Shown here in pieces: positions 6,927 to 15,732 of a DNA stretch of 64,000 nucleotides. The stretch comes from CAWJKP01 sp963843465 (GTDB lineage: Bacteria > Planctomycetota > Planctomycetia > Pirellulales > Thermoguttaceae). A program made the translations under genes and the position numbers. The stretch lies in assembly GCA_963843465.1 (NCBI GenBank), contig CAWJKP010000002.1, positions 744,001-808,000 on the forward strand, given 5' to 3'. Position 1 is the first letter of the stretch. Each line of letters opens with the position of its first letter. The notes beneath the pieces are model-generated. The model had not been told where the DNA came from, did no database searches, and saw only the letters and a list, made by a program, of their open reading frames with translations.

Positions 6927-9900
6927 GTGTCGGAGGAGTTCGACGCCTATCACGAGTGGCTGGGAATACCGGTCAGCGAGCAACCGCCTCATTACTACCG
7001 GCTGCTGGCCATAGCGGCTTTCGAGGAGAGCCCCACCGTCATCGAGAACGCTGCCGACCAGCGGATGGCCCATCTGCGGACGTTCCAGACGGGCAAGCAT
7101 AGCGCCCAGTCGCAACGGCTGCTGAACGAGATTGCGGCGGTGAGGATCTGCTTGCTCAACCCGCAGAAGAAGGCCGTTTACGACCAGCAGCTCCGCGACA
7201 CGCTCCAGGCGCAGCAGCCGAAGACGGCGGTCCAGGCAGGAGTCCCGGCGGCCTTCGAGTTCCTCGATCAGGGAACATCTTCGCGGAAGACGGCGCCGGT
7301 CAAGCGAGCGTCCAAGCCGCGGACAGGAATCTACCTCGCCGCGGCGGCCGTCGCGGCGCTGACCCTGATCGCCGTCGTCTGGGCCGTGTTCTTCTCCGGG
7401 GGCGGCGGCCCCGGAGCTGCGAATCTTGCCAGGCAGACTGGAATGCCGGAGCCGGTGACGCCGAAGGTCATCGAGCCGGTCAAGCCCCCGCCACCGCCCC
7501 CACCTGCTCCGGCAGTCGCCAGGACATCGCCGCCCGGGCCGTCGAAGCCGGCGTCGGTCATGGAGACTCCGCGCCAAGCCCGAGCCTGCTGGGGTAATCG
7601 CCAAGGCGTCGTTGCCGGGCGAGCCGAAGCTGGCGCCTGAAAATCCGTCCGTCAAGCCCGAAGAGCCGGCCGCCCCGACGGCCGCCAGGCAGCCCGTGCC
7701 CGACGAGGCGGCCATCGCCAAGGCCCTTGAAGTCGCCCGCCAGTCGTTCAAAGAGGATTACGAGAGGGCGGAGACGCCGGCCGAGAAGGTTGCCTTGGCC
7801 GAGAAGCTGCGGGAGACGGCTGGGCAGGCGGCCGGCGGGCCGGCAGAGCGTTTTGTGCTCTTGCGGCTTGCCCGCGACGTGGCCACCAAGGCGGGCGATG
7901 CGAAAGCGGCCTTCGCGGCCATCGACCAGATGCAGAAATCGTTCTCCATCGACGATCTGGCCATGAAGTCGGAGGCGCTGGCGGCCATGGCCGGCAAGGC
8001 CCTCAAGCCGGACGACCGCAAGGCGCTGGCCGACGCGGCACTGGGCCTGGTGGAGCAGGCCATCGACGCGGAGAGCCTCGACGTTGCCGAAGAGACGATG
8101 AAAACGGCCACCGCTCTGGCCAGCAAGGTCCACCAGCGCGATCTGACGCAGCGGGTGCAAGCGGCGCGGAAGCAACTGGTAGAGAATGTCAAGGCGGCCG
8201 GCGACGTGCAGGCGGCCCGCGCTACGCTCAAGGACAAGCCCGACGACCCGGACGCGAACCTTGCGCTGGGCCAGTATCTTTGCTTCGTCCGCGGCCAATG
8301 GCCCGAAGGGCTTACGCACCTGGCCGCCGGGTCCGACGAGCCGCTGAAAGCCCTGGCCCAGCGGGAGTTGAAATCGACCACCCCGAGCCCCGAGGAGTCC
8401 GCGAAGCTGGGCGACGCCTGGTGGAACCTCTCGCGGGCCGCCGGGGGCAGGATCAAAGAGGGAATGATGCTGCGGGCCGGAACATGGTACCAGGAGGCCG
8501 AGGCGAGCCTGCCCGCCGGCTTGGCCGGCGTGATGGTCGAAAAGCGGGTGGCCGAGATCGAGAAGCTCGGCCGCGAGATTCCCGAGTTGCACGCCGTTCC
8601 TCCGCCAGCGATCGCACCCTTCGACGCGAAGCAAGCGAGGTCGATCCAGGCCCGTTGGGCCAGACACGTGAAAGTGCCGGTCGTCCAAACCAACTCGATC
8701 GGGATGAAGCTCGTGCTTATCCCGCCGGGAGAGATCCAGATGGGCTCGGCCAAGGACGTGATCGAGGAGGAGTTGGGGTTGCACGGCGACGTTGGTTGGT
8801 ACAGGGACCGTTTGCCGGGGGAGGGGCCTCAGCACCGGGTGCGGATTACCAGGCCCTATTGGCTGGGCGCGACGGTCGTCACGCAGGAGGAATACCAGCG
8901 CGTGATGGGAAGCAATCCGAGCAAATTCCAAGGGGACCCGCAAAGGCCCGTGGAGCAAGTGTCGTGGGATGACGCCGTGGAATTCTGTCGTAAACTGTCG
9001 GCGTTGCCTGGGGAAAAGGCTGCCAAGCGACGCTACGGGTTGCCGACGGAGGCCCAGTGGGAGCACGCCTGTCGTGCGGGAACGACGACCCGCTGGTATG
9101 CGGGCGACAACGAGGCGGGATTGGGTGATGTGGCGTGGTTCAACACGAACTCGGGCAGACAGACGCATCCTGTTGGCGGCAAGAAGCCAAACGCCTGGGG
9201 GCTGTACGACATGCACGGAAACGTGTGGGAGTGGTGCCAAGATTGGTATGACAAGGAGCACTACGCGAAGTCTCCTATAGATGATCCCGCCGGACCTCCC
9301 GGGGGTTCGGCCCGCGTGCTTCGCGGCGGTTGCTGGTTCCACCCGGCGAGGTTCTGCCGGTCGGCGTACCGCAACTTCAACGGGCCCGGGAACCGTGACG
9401 GCGACCTGGGCTTCCGCGTCTGCCTCGCTTTGGGTGAAAAGCCGGGCGAAGAGAGCCCGGCCGCGTCGGCGACCGCCTCCGTTGAGCCGGATACCAAGGT
9501 CCAGGCCGCGCCGGGACCATCGACGGCCGGAGACGGCGATGGCGACGATTCGGCATTGCCCGCCCCGCGCGGCCGTCCCCCGCCGGCCGTCGCCCCGCTG
9601 GACGCGACAATCGCCAAGGCGATTCAGGCCCGCTGGGCGAAGTATCTGAAAGTGCCGCTCGTTTCGACCAACTCGATCGGAATGAAGCTGGTGCTCATTC
9701 CGCCGGGCGAGTTCATGATGGGCTCGCCGAAGGAGCTCATCGAGGAGGAGTCCAAGGCACATGCCGGTGACCAGTGGTGGGTGGACCACTTCCCGGGCGA
9801 GGGGCCGAAACACCGGGTACGCATTAGCAAAGCGTTCTACCTGGGCGTGACGGAGGTGACGCAAGGCGAGTATGAGAAGGTGATGGGGTCGAACCCGAGC

Positions 9901-10458
9901 GAGTTCTCGGCGACGGGCAAGGGAAAAGACAAAGTGGGCGGTCTTGACACGAAGCGGTTCCCGGTGGAGTGTGTGTCGTGGGATGATGCGGTGGAGTTCT
10001 GCCAGAGACTGTCGGAACGGTCCGGGGAGAAGGCGGCGGAGCGGCGGTATGGACTGCCGACCGAAGCGCAATGGGAATATGCTTGCCGCGCGGGGAGCCA
10101 ATCTCGCTGGAGTTTCGGCGACGACTCGACGAAGCTAGGCGACTATTGCTGGTTCGACGGCAATTCTGGCGGGATGTCGCATCCTGTGGGGCAGAAGCGG
10201 CCAAATGTTTGGGGCCTATACGATATTTATGGGAACGTGTGGGAGTGGTGCCAGGACTGGTACGACAAGGGGTATTACACGAACTCGCCTGTGGATGATC
10301 CTGGCGGTCCTCCTGTGGGCTCGGGCCGCGCGCACCGTGGCGGTGGCTGGAACCTCGTCGCCGGGTACTGCCGGTCGGCGTGCCGCGACAACCGCGCGTC
10401 TGAGGGCCGTGGCAGCGACCTGGGCTTCCGTGTCTGCCGGGTTCCGGCGGACAAGTGA
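6927..10458 (+). CDS. DnaJ-like / membrane / tandem formylglycine-enzyme-like fusion protein, with an apparent 1-base insertion
   Basis: The first part starts at GTG 6927 after GGGAGG: SEEFDAYHEWLGIPVSEQPP, then HLRTFQTGKHSAQSQRLLNE and NPQKKAVYDQQLR, the planctomycete DnaJ-like module. A membrane helix (IYLAAAAVAALTLIAVVWAV) and a proline-rich linker follow. The frame then moves by one base somewhere between 7550 and 7612; in the second frame the text continues RAKPEPAGVIAKASLPGEPK and stays open to 10458. A helical region precedes two SUMF1/FGE-like domains (roughly 8690-9420 and 9670-10450), each with NSIGMKLVLIPPGE, YGLPTEAQWE and GNVWEWCQDWY. In each, only the second of the two copper-ligand cysteines of true FGE is kept (ARFCRSAY, AGYCRSAC), so sulfatase activation is doubtful. 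Such domains often serve as binding modules. The shift is probably a sequencing error. Confidence 0.85.
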
Positions 10459-10467
10459 CGCGGAATT

Positions 10468-10508
10468 GGTGGGCCGGTGCTCGCTTACGCGAGCGTGTCC
10501 CAACCTAC
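10468..10508. repeat. Palindromic repeat, family A (single unit)
   Basis: GGTGGGCCGG, inner stem GCTCGCTTACGCGAGC, GTCCCAACC, CTAC. Confidence 0.82.
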
Positions 10509-10573
10509 TCGTGCAAGTTTGTTCGACTGAGCGGAACGGATTTGCCGATGAACCCCACTCCCCTATTCCGGCA

Positions 10574-10829
10574 TTATGGCCGATAGATATCTTTCCGATG
10601 GCCGACCGCCACAACCAGGACCAGCAGACGATCGTCGTGAATCTCGTACACGACTCGGTAGGTACCCACGCCGATGCGCCACGCGGGACGGCCGGAGAAG
10701 CTTCTTGCTGCCGGGGGGACGCGGATCGCCAGCTAGCCCGCGAATGGCGGAAATGATACGATCTTGATCCCGGAGTTCAATCTTGGCCAACTGCCGCTGC
10801 GCAGATCGCAAAATCTCCAGGGCGTACAT
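10574..10829 (-). CDS. RelE/ParE-family toxin, with an apparent 1-base insertion
   Basis: The N-terminus YALEILRSAQRQLAKIELRD and IISAIRGLAGDPRPPGSKKL fit the RelE/ParE ribonuclease or gyrase-poison fold. After KKL the written frame becomes unrelated sequence (RPSRVAHRRGYLP) and stops at 10563. Dropping one C near 10697 restores SGRPAWRIGVGTYRVVYEI, then HDDRLLVLVVAVGHRKDIYR and a stop at 10574-10576, giving 84 residues, the normal size. It overlaps the antitoxin gene by one base (TAATG). Either a real inactivating mutation or a sequencing error; a free toxin loss is tolerated by the cell, so both are possible. Confidence 0.82.
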
Positions 10830-11035
10830 TACGCGCCTTGCTCTTCCTTGATCTCGCGGACTGCCTGCTCGAACGCTACAGCCTCCTGGGGGCCGCTGAT
10901 AGCCTCATCGTAGGCGCGAATATCGTCGAGTTCGTCCAGTTCTTCGAGAATCCGCTCCCACTCAGACAGAGGCAACAGCACCGACTGCGGATGCTGATTC
11001 TCATCGAAGACGTATTGGGGATGGATCGGAAACAT
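10829..11035 (-). CDS. Antitoxin paired with the RelE-like toxin (Phd/RelB-like)
   Basis: 68 residues: IHPQYVFDENQHPQSVLLPL, SEWERILEELDELDDIRAYD, then an acidic tail ending REIKEEQGA. The short N-terminal beta part and the acidic helical tail are usual for Phd/YefM-type antitoxins that bind DNA and wrap around their toxin. It precedes the toxin gene with a TAATG overlap, so the two are translationally coupled. A strong promoter lies 42-71 bases upstream. Confidence 0.82.
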   Translation of the reverse strand: MFPIHPQYVFDENQHPQSVLLPLSEWERILEELDELDDIRAYDEAISGPQEAVAFEQAVREIKEEQGA

Positions 11036-11076
11036 CGTTCTCGCCCGGTAGTCGTAGGTTGCGAAGCGACCACTTC

Positions 11077-11106
11077 AGTATTGGTCGAGAAAGCGGCTCT
11101 TGTCAA
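11077..11106 (-). promoter_or_regulatory. Promoter of the RelE-like TA module
   Basis: On the minus strand TTGACA (11101-11106) and AATACT (11077-11082) with an 18-base spacer. It is nearly identical to the promoter at 11898-11927, including most of the spacer. Confidence 0.7.
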
Positions 11107-11188
11107 GGACCTTGGAGGAGATGGGGGGGCTAATGCCCGCCGGCACGCTGCCCGGCGTGGCCGCCGCGGCTACCCCGGTTCCGTACTC

Positions 11189-11530
11189 TCACGGCTGTTC
11201 CGGGGGAACCAACGGTTCGACTTGGGCGATCAGAGGCGAGATTTCGTCGCGAACCGTCGCCCAGACCGTGGGAAGATCAATGCGGAAATACTCGTGAACC
11301 AGCCTATTCCGCATTCCCGCAATCCGCAGCCATGGAATCTCGGGATGCGCTCGCCGTGTCTCGTCAGAGATCAGCCGAGCCGCCTCTCCCAGGATCTCGA
11401 CCGCCTTAAACACAGCGTACTGGTGAAGATCGCTTTGCTCGAACTGTTCCCAAGTCACGCCTTCGCAAAAACGCCGGGCGCGCCGAGCCGCAAGGAGCAT
11501 GTCCAGCAGGTGCGCATCATCGCGCTGCAT
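11189..11530 (-). CDS. HepT-like ribonuclease toxin (HEPN domain)
   Basis: 113 residues starting MQRDDAHLLDMLLAARRARR. The catalytic HEPN signature RX4HXY is RNRLVHEY near residue 84. The tail EISPLIAQVEPLVPPEQP is partly contributed by repeat-like DNA. In MNT/HEPN modules the toxin cuts RNA and is silenced when the partner nucleotidyltransferase adds AMP to the Tyr of this motif. The gene overlaps the 3' end of the partner gene by 14 bases. Confidence 0.92.
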   Translation of the reverse strand: MQRDDAHLLDMLLAARRARRFCEGVTWEQFEQSDLHQYAVFKAVEILGEAARLISDETRRAHPEIPWLRIAGMRNRLVHEYFRIDLPTVWATVRDEISPLIAQVEPLVPPEQP

Positions 11531-11837
11531 ACACCACCCTTGCCGTGGAAAGGATGCTACGCCGCTCGATGTAGTTCTCGCTTCGCTCGACGGCTCTCTT
11601 CTCCACCAGGTCGACCTTGCGGCCGAACGCGGTCGAAAGCTCGTTCTCCATCTCCCCCAGGTCGAACAGCGAGTGCCGCGAGTCGGAGGCGAACGCAACC
11701 AGCACGTCCACGTCGCTATCCGCGCGGAAATCGTCGCGCAGCGCTGAGCCGAACAGCGATAGCTCTACAATCCGCCAACGCCGGCAGAACTCTGCGATCT
11801 GCGCTTCGCTCACCCCGAGTTGCTCAACAATACTCAT
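11517..11837 (-). CDS. MntA-like nucleotidyltransferase antitoxin
   Basis: 106 residues beginning MSIVEQLGVSEAQIAEFCRR. The minimal nucleotidyltransferase motif is SLFGSALRDDFRADSDVDVL, with GS and the two metal-binding Asp residues, and a third acidic site at KVDLVEKRA. It partners the HEPN toxin gene immediately downstream. I prefer the ATG at 11837, after a GAGGG site, over an upstream TTG at 11927, because the extension is just the promoter translated. Confidence 0.92.
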   Translation of the reverse strand: MSIVEQLGVSEAQIAEFCRRWRIVELSLFGSALRDDFRADSDVDVLVAFASDSRHSLFDLGEMENELSTAFGRKVDLVEKRAVERSENYIERRSILSTARVVYAAR

Positions 11838-11897
11838 CGACTGACCCTCGCCATCGCTTCTCTCCGCGATCTGCAGTGGTCGTGGAGCGGATACTTG

Positions 11898-11927
11898 AGT
11901 ATTCGCCGAGAGAGCGGCCCTTGTCAA
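11898..11927 (-). promoter_or_regulatory. Promoter of the MNT/HEPN module
   Basis: Minus-strand TTGACA (11922-11927) and AATACT (11898-11903), spacer 18, followed by CAAGTATCCGCT. Same architecture and near-identical sequence as the promoter at 11077-11106. Confidence 0.7.
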
Positions 11928-11930
11928 GTG

Positions 11931-12027
11931 GTAGGGTGGGACAAGGCCGCCTTGACGGCCGCCGGCCCACCACGAGCGTGCGGAATCGTTGGGCCGGCAT
12001 CGCTGACGCGAGCTTGTCCCACCCTAC
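11931..12027. repeat. Palindromic repeat, family A (paired)
   Basis: GTAGGGTGGGAC...GGCCCACC and the inverted copy GGGCCGG...GTCCCACCCTAC around a short spacer. The inner stems differ (GGCCGCCTTGACGGCC, and CGCTGACGCGAGC). Confidence 0.88.
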
Positions 12028-12053
12028 CCGTCGCCCTACTCGTCACTCGCCAC

Positions 12054-13169
12054 TCATACCCTAGCCCGCGCAATCGTGTACTTTTCCAAGAGCCGCGCGT
12101 CCGGCTCGATCCCCAACCCGGGCTCGGACCAGAGGGGAATGCGGAGCGTGCCGTCGCCGGGGCCGCGGACGGGCAAGAGCGGCGGGGCGAGGTCGTCGGC
12201 CAACAGCTCGTCGGCCGGGAGATAATCGGCCGGATAGCTGCAATTGGGCTTGGCGGCCAGGGCGTAGCCGATGCGGGCGCCGAGGGCCGATTGGGGCACC
12301 GCGCCGACCCAGCAGGGGATGCAGTTCTCGTGGCAGAGGTCGTGGATCGCCAGCGCCGGCGTGAGCCCGCCGACCCGGCCGGGCTTGAGGTTGATGTACT
12401 GCCCGCTGTGCAGGTCCAGCGCCATCTCGGCCTGCGCCAGCGTGGTGATCGATTCGTCCAATGAGACGGGCGTCTTGATCGTGTCCTGGACCATGGCGTG
12501 GCCCACCAGGTCGTCGGGCGGCAAGGGCTGCTCGACCATCGCCAGACTGAAGTCGTCCAGACGGCAGAGGATCTCCAGGTGGCCCAGCCGCATCGAGCCC
12601 TCGATGTCGACGTGGAACCGCTGGGTGGGGAACTCGCTGCGGACCAGGTTGAGCATACTGATGTCCCAGCCGGGGCGGAACTTCAGCTCCAGGCGGGAGT
12701 AGCCGGCGTCGATCGCCACGCGCAGGGCGGCCAGGAAATCGTCGATCGATTCCCTGCGGTCGAACCCCAGGCCGACCTCGATGGCCTCCTGCTTTCCGCC
12801 CAAGACCTCGTGCAGCGGCTGCCCTTGCTGCCGGGCCTTGAGGTCCCACCAGGCGGTATCCAGCGCCGCCTTGGCAAACTGGTTGCCCTGGATGGGCGCC
12901 AGGTGTTCTTCCAGCGCGGCCGGCGAGTCGAGGACGCGGCCGACCAGCCGCGGGGCCAGCCACTGGCGGACGCAGGCGAAGGCGCCACCCGTCCACTCGT
13001 GGTCGGCCAAGGGGGCGTTGCCGGGGCTCGACTCGCCCCAGCCCGCCAGCGACCCGGCCGCCATCCGCACCAGGACTGTTTCCAGGGTGGTGAAGCGGCC
13101 GGCCGCCGTTTCCTGGGGCCGTTTCAGGGGCAGGGCAACGTGGAAGACTTCGATGGAGTCGATTTGCAT
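12054..13169 (-). CDS. menC: o-Succinylbenzoate synthase-like enolase-superfamily enzyme
   Basis: 371 residues starting MQIDSIEVFHVALPLKRPQ. The fold is the muconate-lactonizing branch of the enolase superfamily: metal ligands are the Asp of FHVDIEGS, Glu of MVEQPLP and Asp-Glu of PVSLDESI; the second catalytic lysine is in QYINLKPGRVGG. The first lysine motif, normally KxK, reads SRLELKFRPGWD, so only the second Lys is kept and the first is Glu. The closest families are MenC (menaquinone pathway) and N-acylamino-acid racemases. No other men genes are near. The start is the ATG with typical family N-terminus; an upstream extension is repeat-derived. Confidence 0.8.
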   Translation of the reverse strand: MQIDSIEVFHVALPLKRPQETAAGRFTTLETVLVRMAAGSLAGWGESSPGNAPLADHEWTGGAFACVRQWLAPRLVGRVLDSPAALEEHLAPIQGNQFAKAALDTAWWDLKARQQGQPLHEVLGGKQEAIEVGLGFDRRESIDDFLAALRVAIDAGYSRLELKFRPGWDISMLNLVRSEFPTQRFHVDIEGSMRLGHLEILCRLDDFSLAMVEQPLPPDDLVGHAMVQDTIKTPVSLDESITTLAQAEMALDLHSGQYINLKPGRVGGLTPALAIHDLCHENCIPCWVGAVPQSALGARIGYALAAKPNCSYPADYLPADELLADDLAPPLLPVRGPGDGTLRIPLWSEPGLGIEPDARLLEKYTIARARV

Positions 13170-13187
13170 GAGGCAAGGCTTTCCAAA

Positions 13188-13228
13188 GTAGGGTGGGACA
13201 AGCTCGCGTAAGCGAGCGCGGGCCCACC
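13188..13228. repeat. Palindromic repeat, family A (single unit)
   Basis: GTAGGGTGGGAC, stem GCTCGCGTAAGCGAGC, GGGCCCACC, just upstream of the MenC-like gene. Confidence 0.85.
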
Positions 13229-13236
13229 GATTCTGC

Positions 13237-13294
13237 TTGTGGTGCAGGCGTCCCGCCTGCCCCAAGAAACGCAGGCGGGACGCCTGCACCACAA
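13237..13294. repeat. Palindromic repeat, family E
   Basis: TTGTGGT then GCAGGCG-TCC-CGCCTGC, spacer CCCAAGAAAC, and the inverted copy ending ACCACAA. A three-unit version is at 24318-24400. Confidence 0.88.
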
Positions 13295-13328
13295 CTGGCA
13301 ATTGACCAAGTTGTTTATGATCGCTCGC

Positions 13329-14913
13329 TTAGCCAAGCTGCGACTCGGCGGCTTCGATGGCCTTGAGCAGTCCGTGGGCCTTGTTGAGCGTCTCCTGCCA
13401 CTCGTTGGCCGGGACGCTGTCGGCCACGATTCCGGCGCCGGCCTGGACGTAGGCCGTGCTGCCCTGGATGACGATCGTCCGCAGGGCGATGCAGGTATCC
13501 ATGTTGCCGTTGAAGTCGAAGTAGCCGACGGCGCCGGCATAGGGGCCGCGGCGGTGCGGCTCGACTTCGTCGATGATCTGCATGGCGCGGACTTTCGGCG
13601 CGCCGGAGACCGTCCCGGCGGGCAAACAGGCCCGCAGCGCGTCGAAGGCGGTCAGCCCCGGGGCCAGCTCGCCGGCGACGTTGGAAGTGATGTGCATCAC
13701 GTGGCTGTAACGCTCGATGGTCATCGTGTCGCTGAGCTTGACGGTGCGGTAGCGAGCGACGCGGCCCACGTCGTTGCGCCCCAGGTCGACCAGCATCACG
13801 TGCTCCGCCCGCTCCTTGGGATCGGCCAGAAGCTCCTCGGCCAGGCGGCGATCCTCTTCGTCGGTCTGTCCGCGGCGGCGGGTGCCGGCCAGGGGCCGCG
13901 TGGTGACCAGGCCGTCTTTGACCCGGACCATGATCTCCGGCGAGCTGCCCACCAGCGTCACGCTGGGCGTCCGCAGATAGAACATGAACGGGCTGGGGTT
14001 CACCACCCGCAACGTGCGGTAGATCTGGAAGGGGTGGACGCGGATCGGCACTTCCAGCCGCTGGCTGGGGACCACCTGGAAGATGTCGCCGGCGCGGATG
14101 TACTCGATACACTTTCGGACCGCCGCCTCGAACTGCTCCTGGGTGAAGTTCGAGCGGTAGGCCAGCCGCGGTGGGCCCTCGGTGTTGATGTCGAAGGGCT
14201 CCAGGTCGCAGTCGGCCGCGGCCAGCCGGTCGACCACCGCGTCCACGCGGCGGCAGGCCGCGTCGTAGGCCCGGCGTGCTGTAGGACGCGGTCGCTGCCG
14301 AGATGCGGCTGGCTTCCGGCGCAGATCGCAATCTCCCGGCATCGAGCCGGGCCAAGGCCACGACCACGATGGACTTGGTGACATGGTCGAAGACCACCGT
14401 CTGATCGTAGAAGGCGAAGGCCATGTCGGGCACGTGGCGATCGTCCGGCGGGGCGTTGGGGAGGTGTTCCAGGTAGCGGACCACGTCGTAGCCTGCATAG
14501 CCCACGGCCCCGCCCACAAACGGCGGCAGCTCCGGCAGCGTGGCCGCCCGCAGCGACCCGACCCGCTGGGCCAGCTCGCGCAAGGGGTCGTCGCAATCGA
14601 ACTGCCGGGTCTGGAGAATGGGGGCGCCGGAGGCCGACGCGCCGGAGGGCGAGCTGATCGTCACCCGCTTGCCATAGGCCTCGATCTCGAAGAAGGGATG
14701 GGTCGCCAGGAAGCTGTAGCGGCCCACCTTCTCGCCGCCGACCACGCTCTCGGCCAGGCAGGCGCAGCGGCCGGCGTCGAGCTTGTGAAAGGCGGTGACG
14801 GGGGTCAGCGAGTCGCTCACCAGCCGGCGGCAGACCGGCACCAGGTCGGCCTCCTGGGCCAGGCGGCAGAAGCGGTCGAAATCGGGGTAGTAGCGGGCTT
14901 GGCTCGCGTCCAT
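13329..14913 (-). CDS. trpE: Anthranilate synthase component I, with an apparent 1-base insertion
   Basis: First step of tryptophan synthesis, chorismate to anthranilate, together with a glutamine amidotransferase encoded elsewhere. The N-terminal half (FHKLDAGRCACLAESVVGGE, RYSFLATHPFFEIEAYG) and the chorismate-binding C-terminal half (AGDIFQVVPSQRLEVPI, RPLAGTRRRG, ERAEHVMLVDLGRNDVGRVA, TVSGAPKVRAMQIIDE) are all present but lie in two frames. The join is near 14268-14290, between LDAG and AYDAACRRVDAVV, in a variable linker. One extra base explains it: 13329-14913 is 3n+1 long. I choose the ATG at 14913 (MDASQARYYPDFDRF) over a TTG 30 bases upstream. Most likely a sequencing error in an intact gene. 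Confidence 0.88.
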
Positions 14914-15208
14914 AAAGGGGGTGCGCACAAAAAAGTTGACCAAAATCGCCGGGCACGCGATCCTGGAGGCAGTGCCCTCGGTGACGCTGCGGGGTTCGGA
15001 AAAGCGGCCGCCGGCGTTCGCCGCCCAGCGCCACGGAGGGCGCCGCCGCCCGGCCGAAACTGCTTTTCGGCTCCCGCGTGTGGAGTATAACCGTCCGCCC
15101 CTTTGCTAGCAAGGAGGCTGGCCCGGCCGGCGGGCGACGACTCGGGTTGACAGGTGGGGGGCGGGTGTTAGAATCCTGATGGCGGGGGCGGGTTAGGAGT
15201 TCGTGCTG

Positions 15209-15730
15209 ATGAAATGTCAGAAATGCGATAAGCCCGCCACGTTCCACATTACGGAACTGACCGGGGGCAAGCCGCAAGAGCTGCACCTTTGCGAGGAGCA
15301 CGCCCGGGAGTACCTCACGCAGCCCGGCGAAGAGGCCGCCGGGGCTACGAGCATGGCCGCGGCCTTGGCCCAGCAGATGGCCAAGCAGATGGCCGTCGGC
15401 CAGACCGCCGAGGAGTTGGCGCAGTTGGATCAGCAGTCCTGCCCGGTCTGCGGGATCACCTTCTACGAGTTCCGCAACCAGGGCCGGCTGGGCTGTCCGC
15501 ACGACTACGTCGGCTTCGAGAGCCAGTTGGAGCCGTTGATCCTCAATATCCACGGCGAGAACGAGCACGTCGGCAAGGTCCCCAAGCGGTGCCCGAAGGG
15601 GAGCGAAAAGCGGACCCAGTTGATCCGCCTCCGCCGCGAGATGAAGGAGGCGGTGACCGGCGAGCAGTACGAGCGGGCCTCCGAACTGCGGGACAAAATC
15701 CGCCGTATCGAAAGTGCGGAGGATCGATAG
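15209..15730 (+). CDS. mcsA: McsA, zinc-finger activator of protein arginine kinase
   Basis: 173 residues with CxxC zinc-binding pairs (MKCQKCDK, HLCEEHA, CPVCGITF, GCPHDY) and a C-terminal UVR motif (EMKEAVTGEQYERASELRDK). McsA activates McsB and links it to Clp proteolysis in Firmicutes; the pair also occurs in planctomycetes. AGGAG lies 9 bases before the ATG chosen here; a GTG 6 bases upstream is a less well-spaced alternative. It is separated by two bases from mcsB, so they form an operon. Confidence 0.92.
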   Translation: MKCQKCDKPATFHITELTGGKPQELHLCEEHAREYLTQPGEEAAGATSMAAALAQQMAKQMAVGQTAEELAQLDQQSCPVCGITFYEFRNQGRLGCPHDYVGFESQLEPLILNIHGENEHVGKVPKRCPKGSEKRTQLIRLRREMKEAVTGEQYERASELRDKIRRIESAEDR

Positions 15731-15732
15731 AC

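Noticed and set aside
7558..10101. Very long open frame (847 codons) on the minus strand opposite the FGE fusion gene
   Set aside because: It is a mirror of the high-GC coding strand: composition is Arg/His/Gly-rich with no domain, while the plus strand encodes clear FGE domains.
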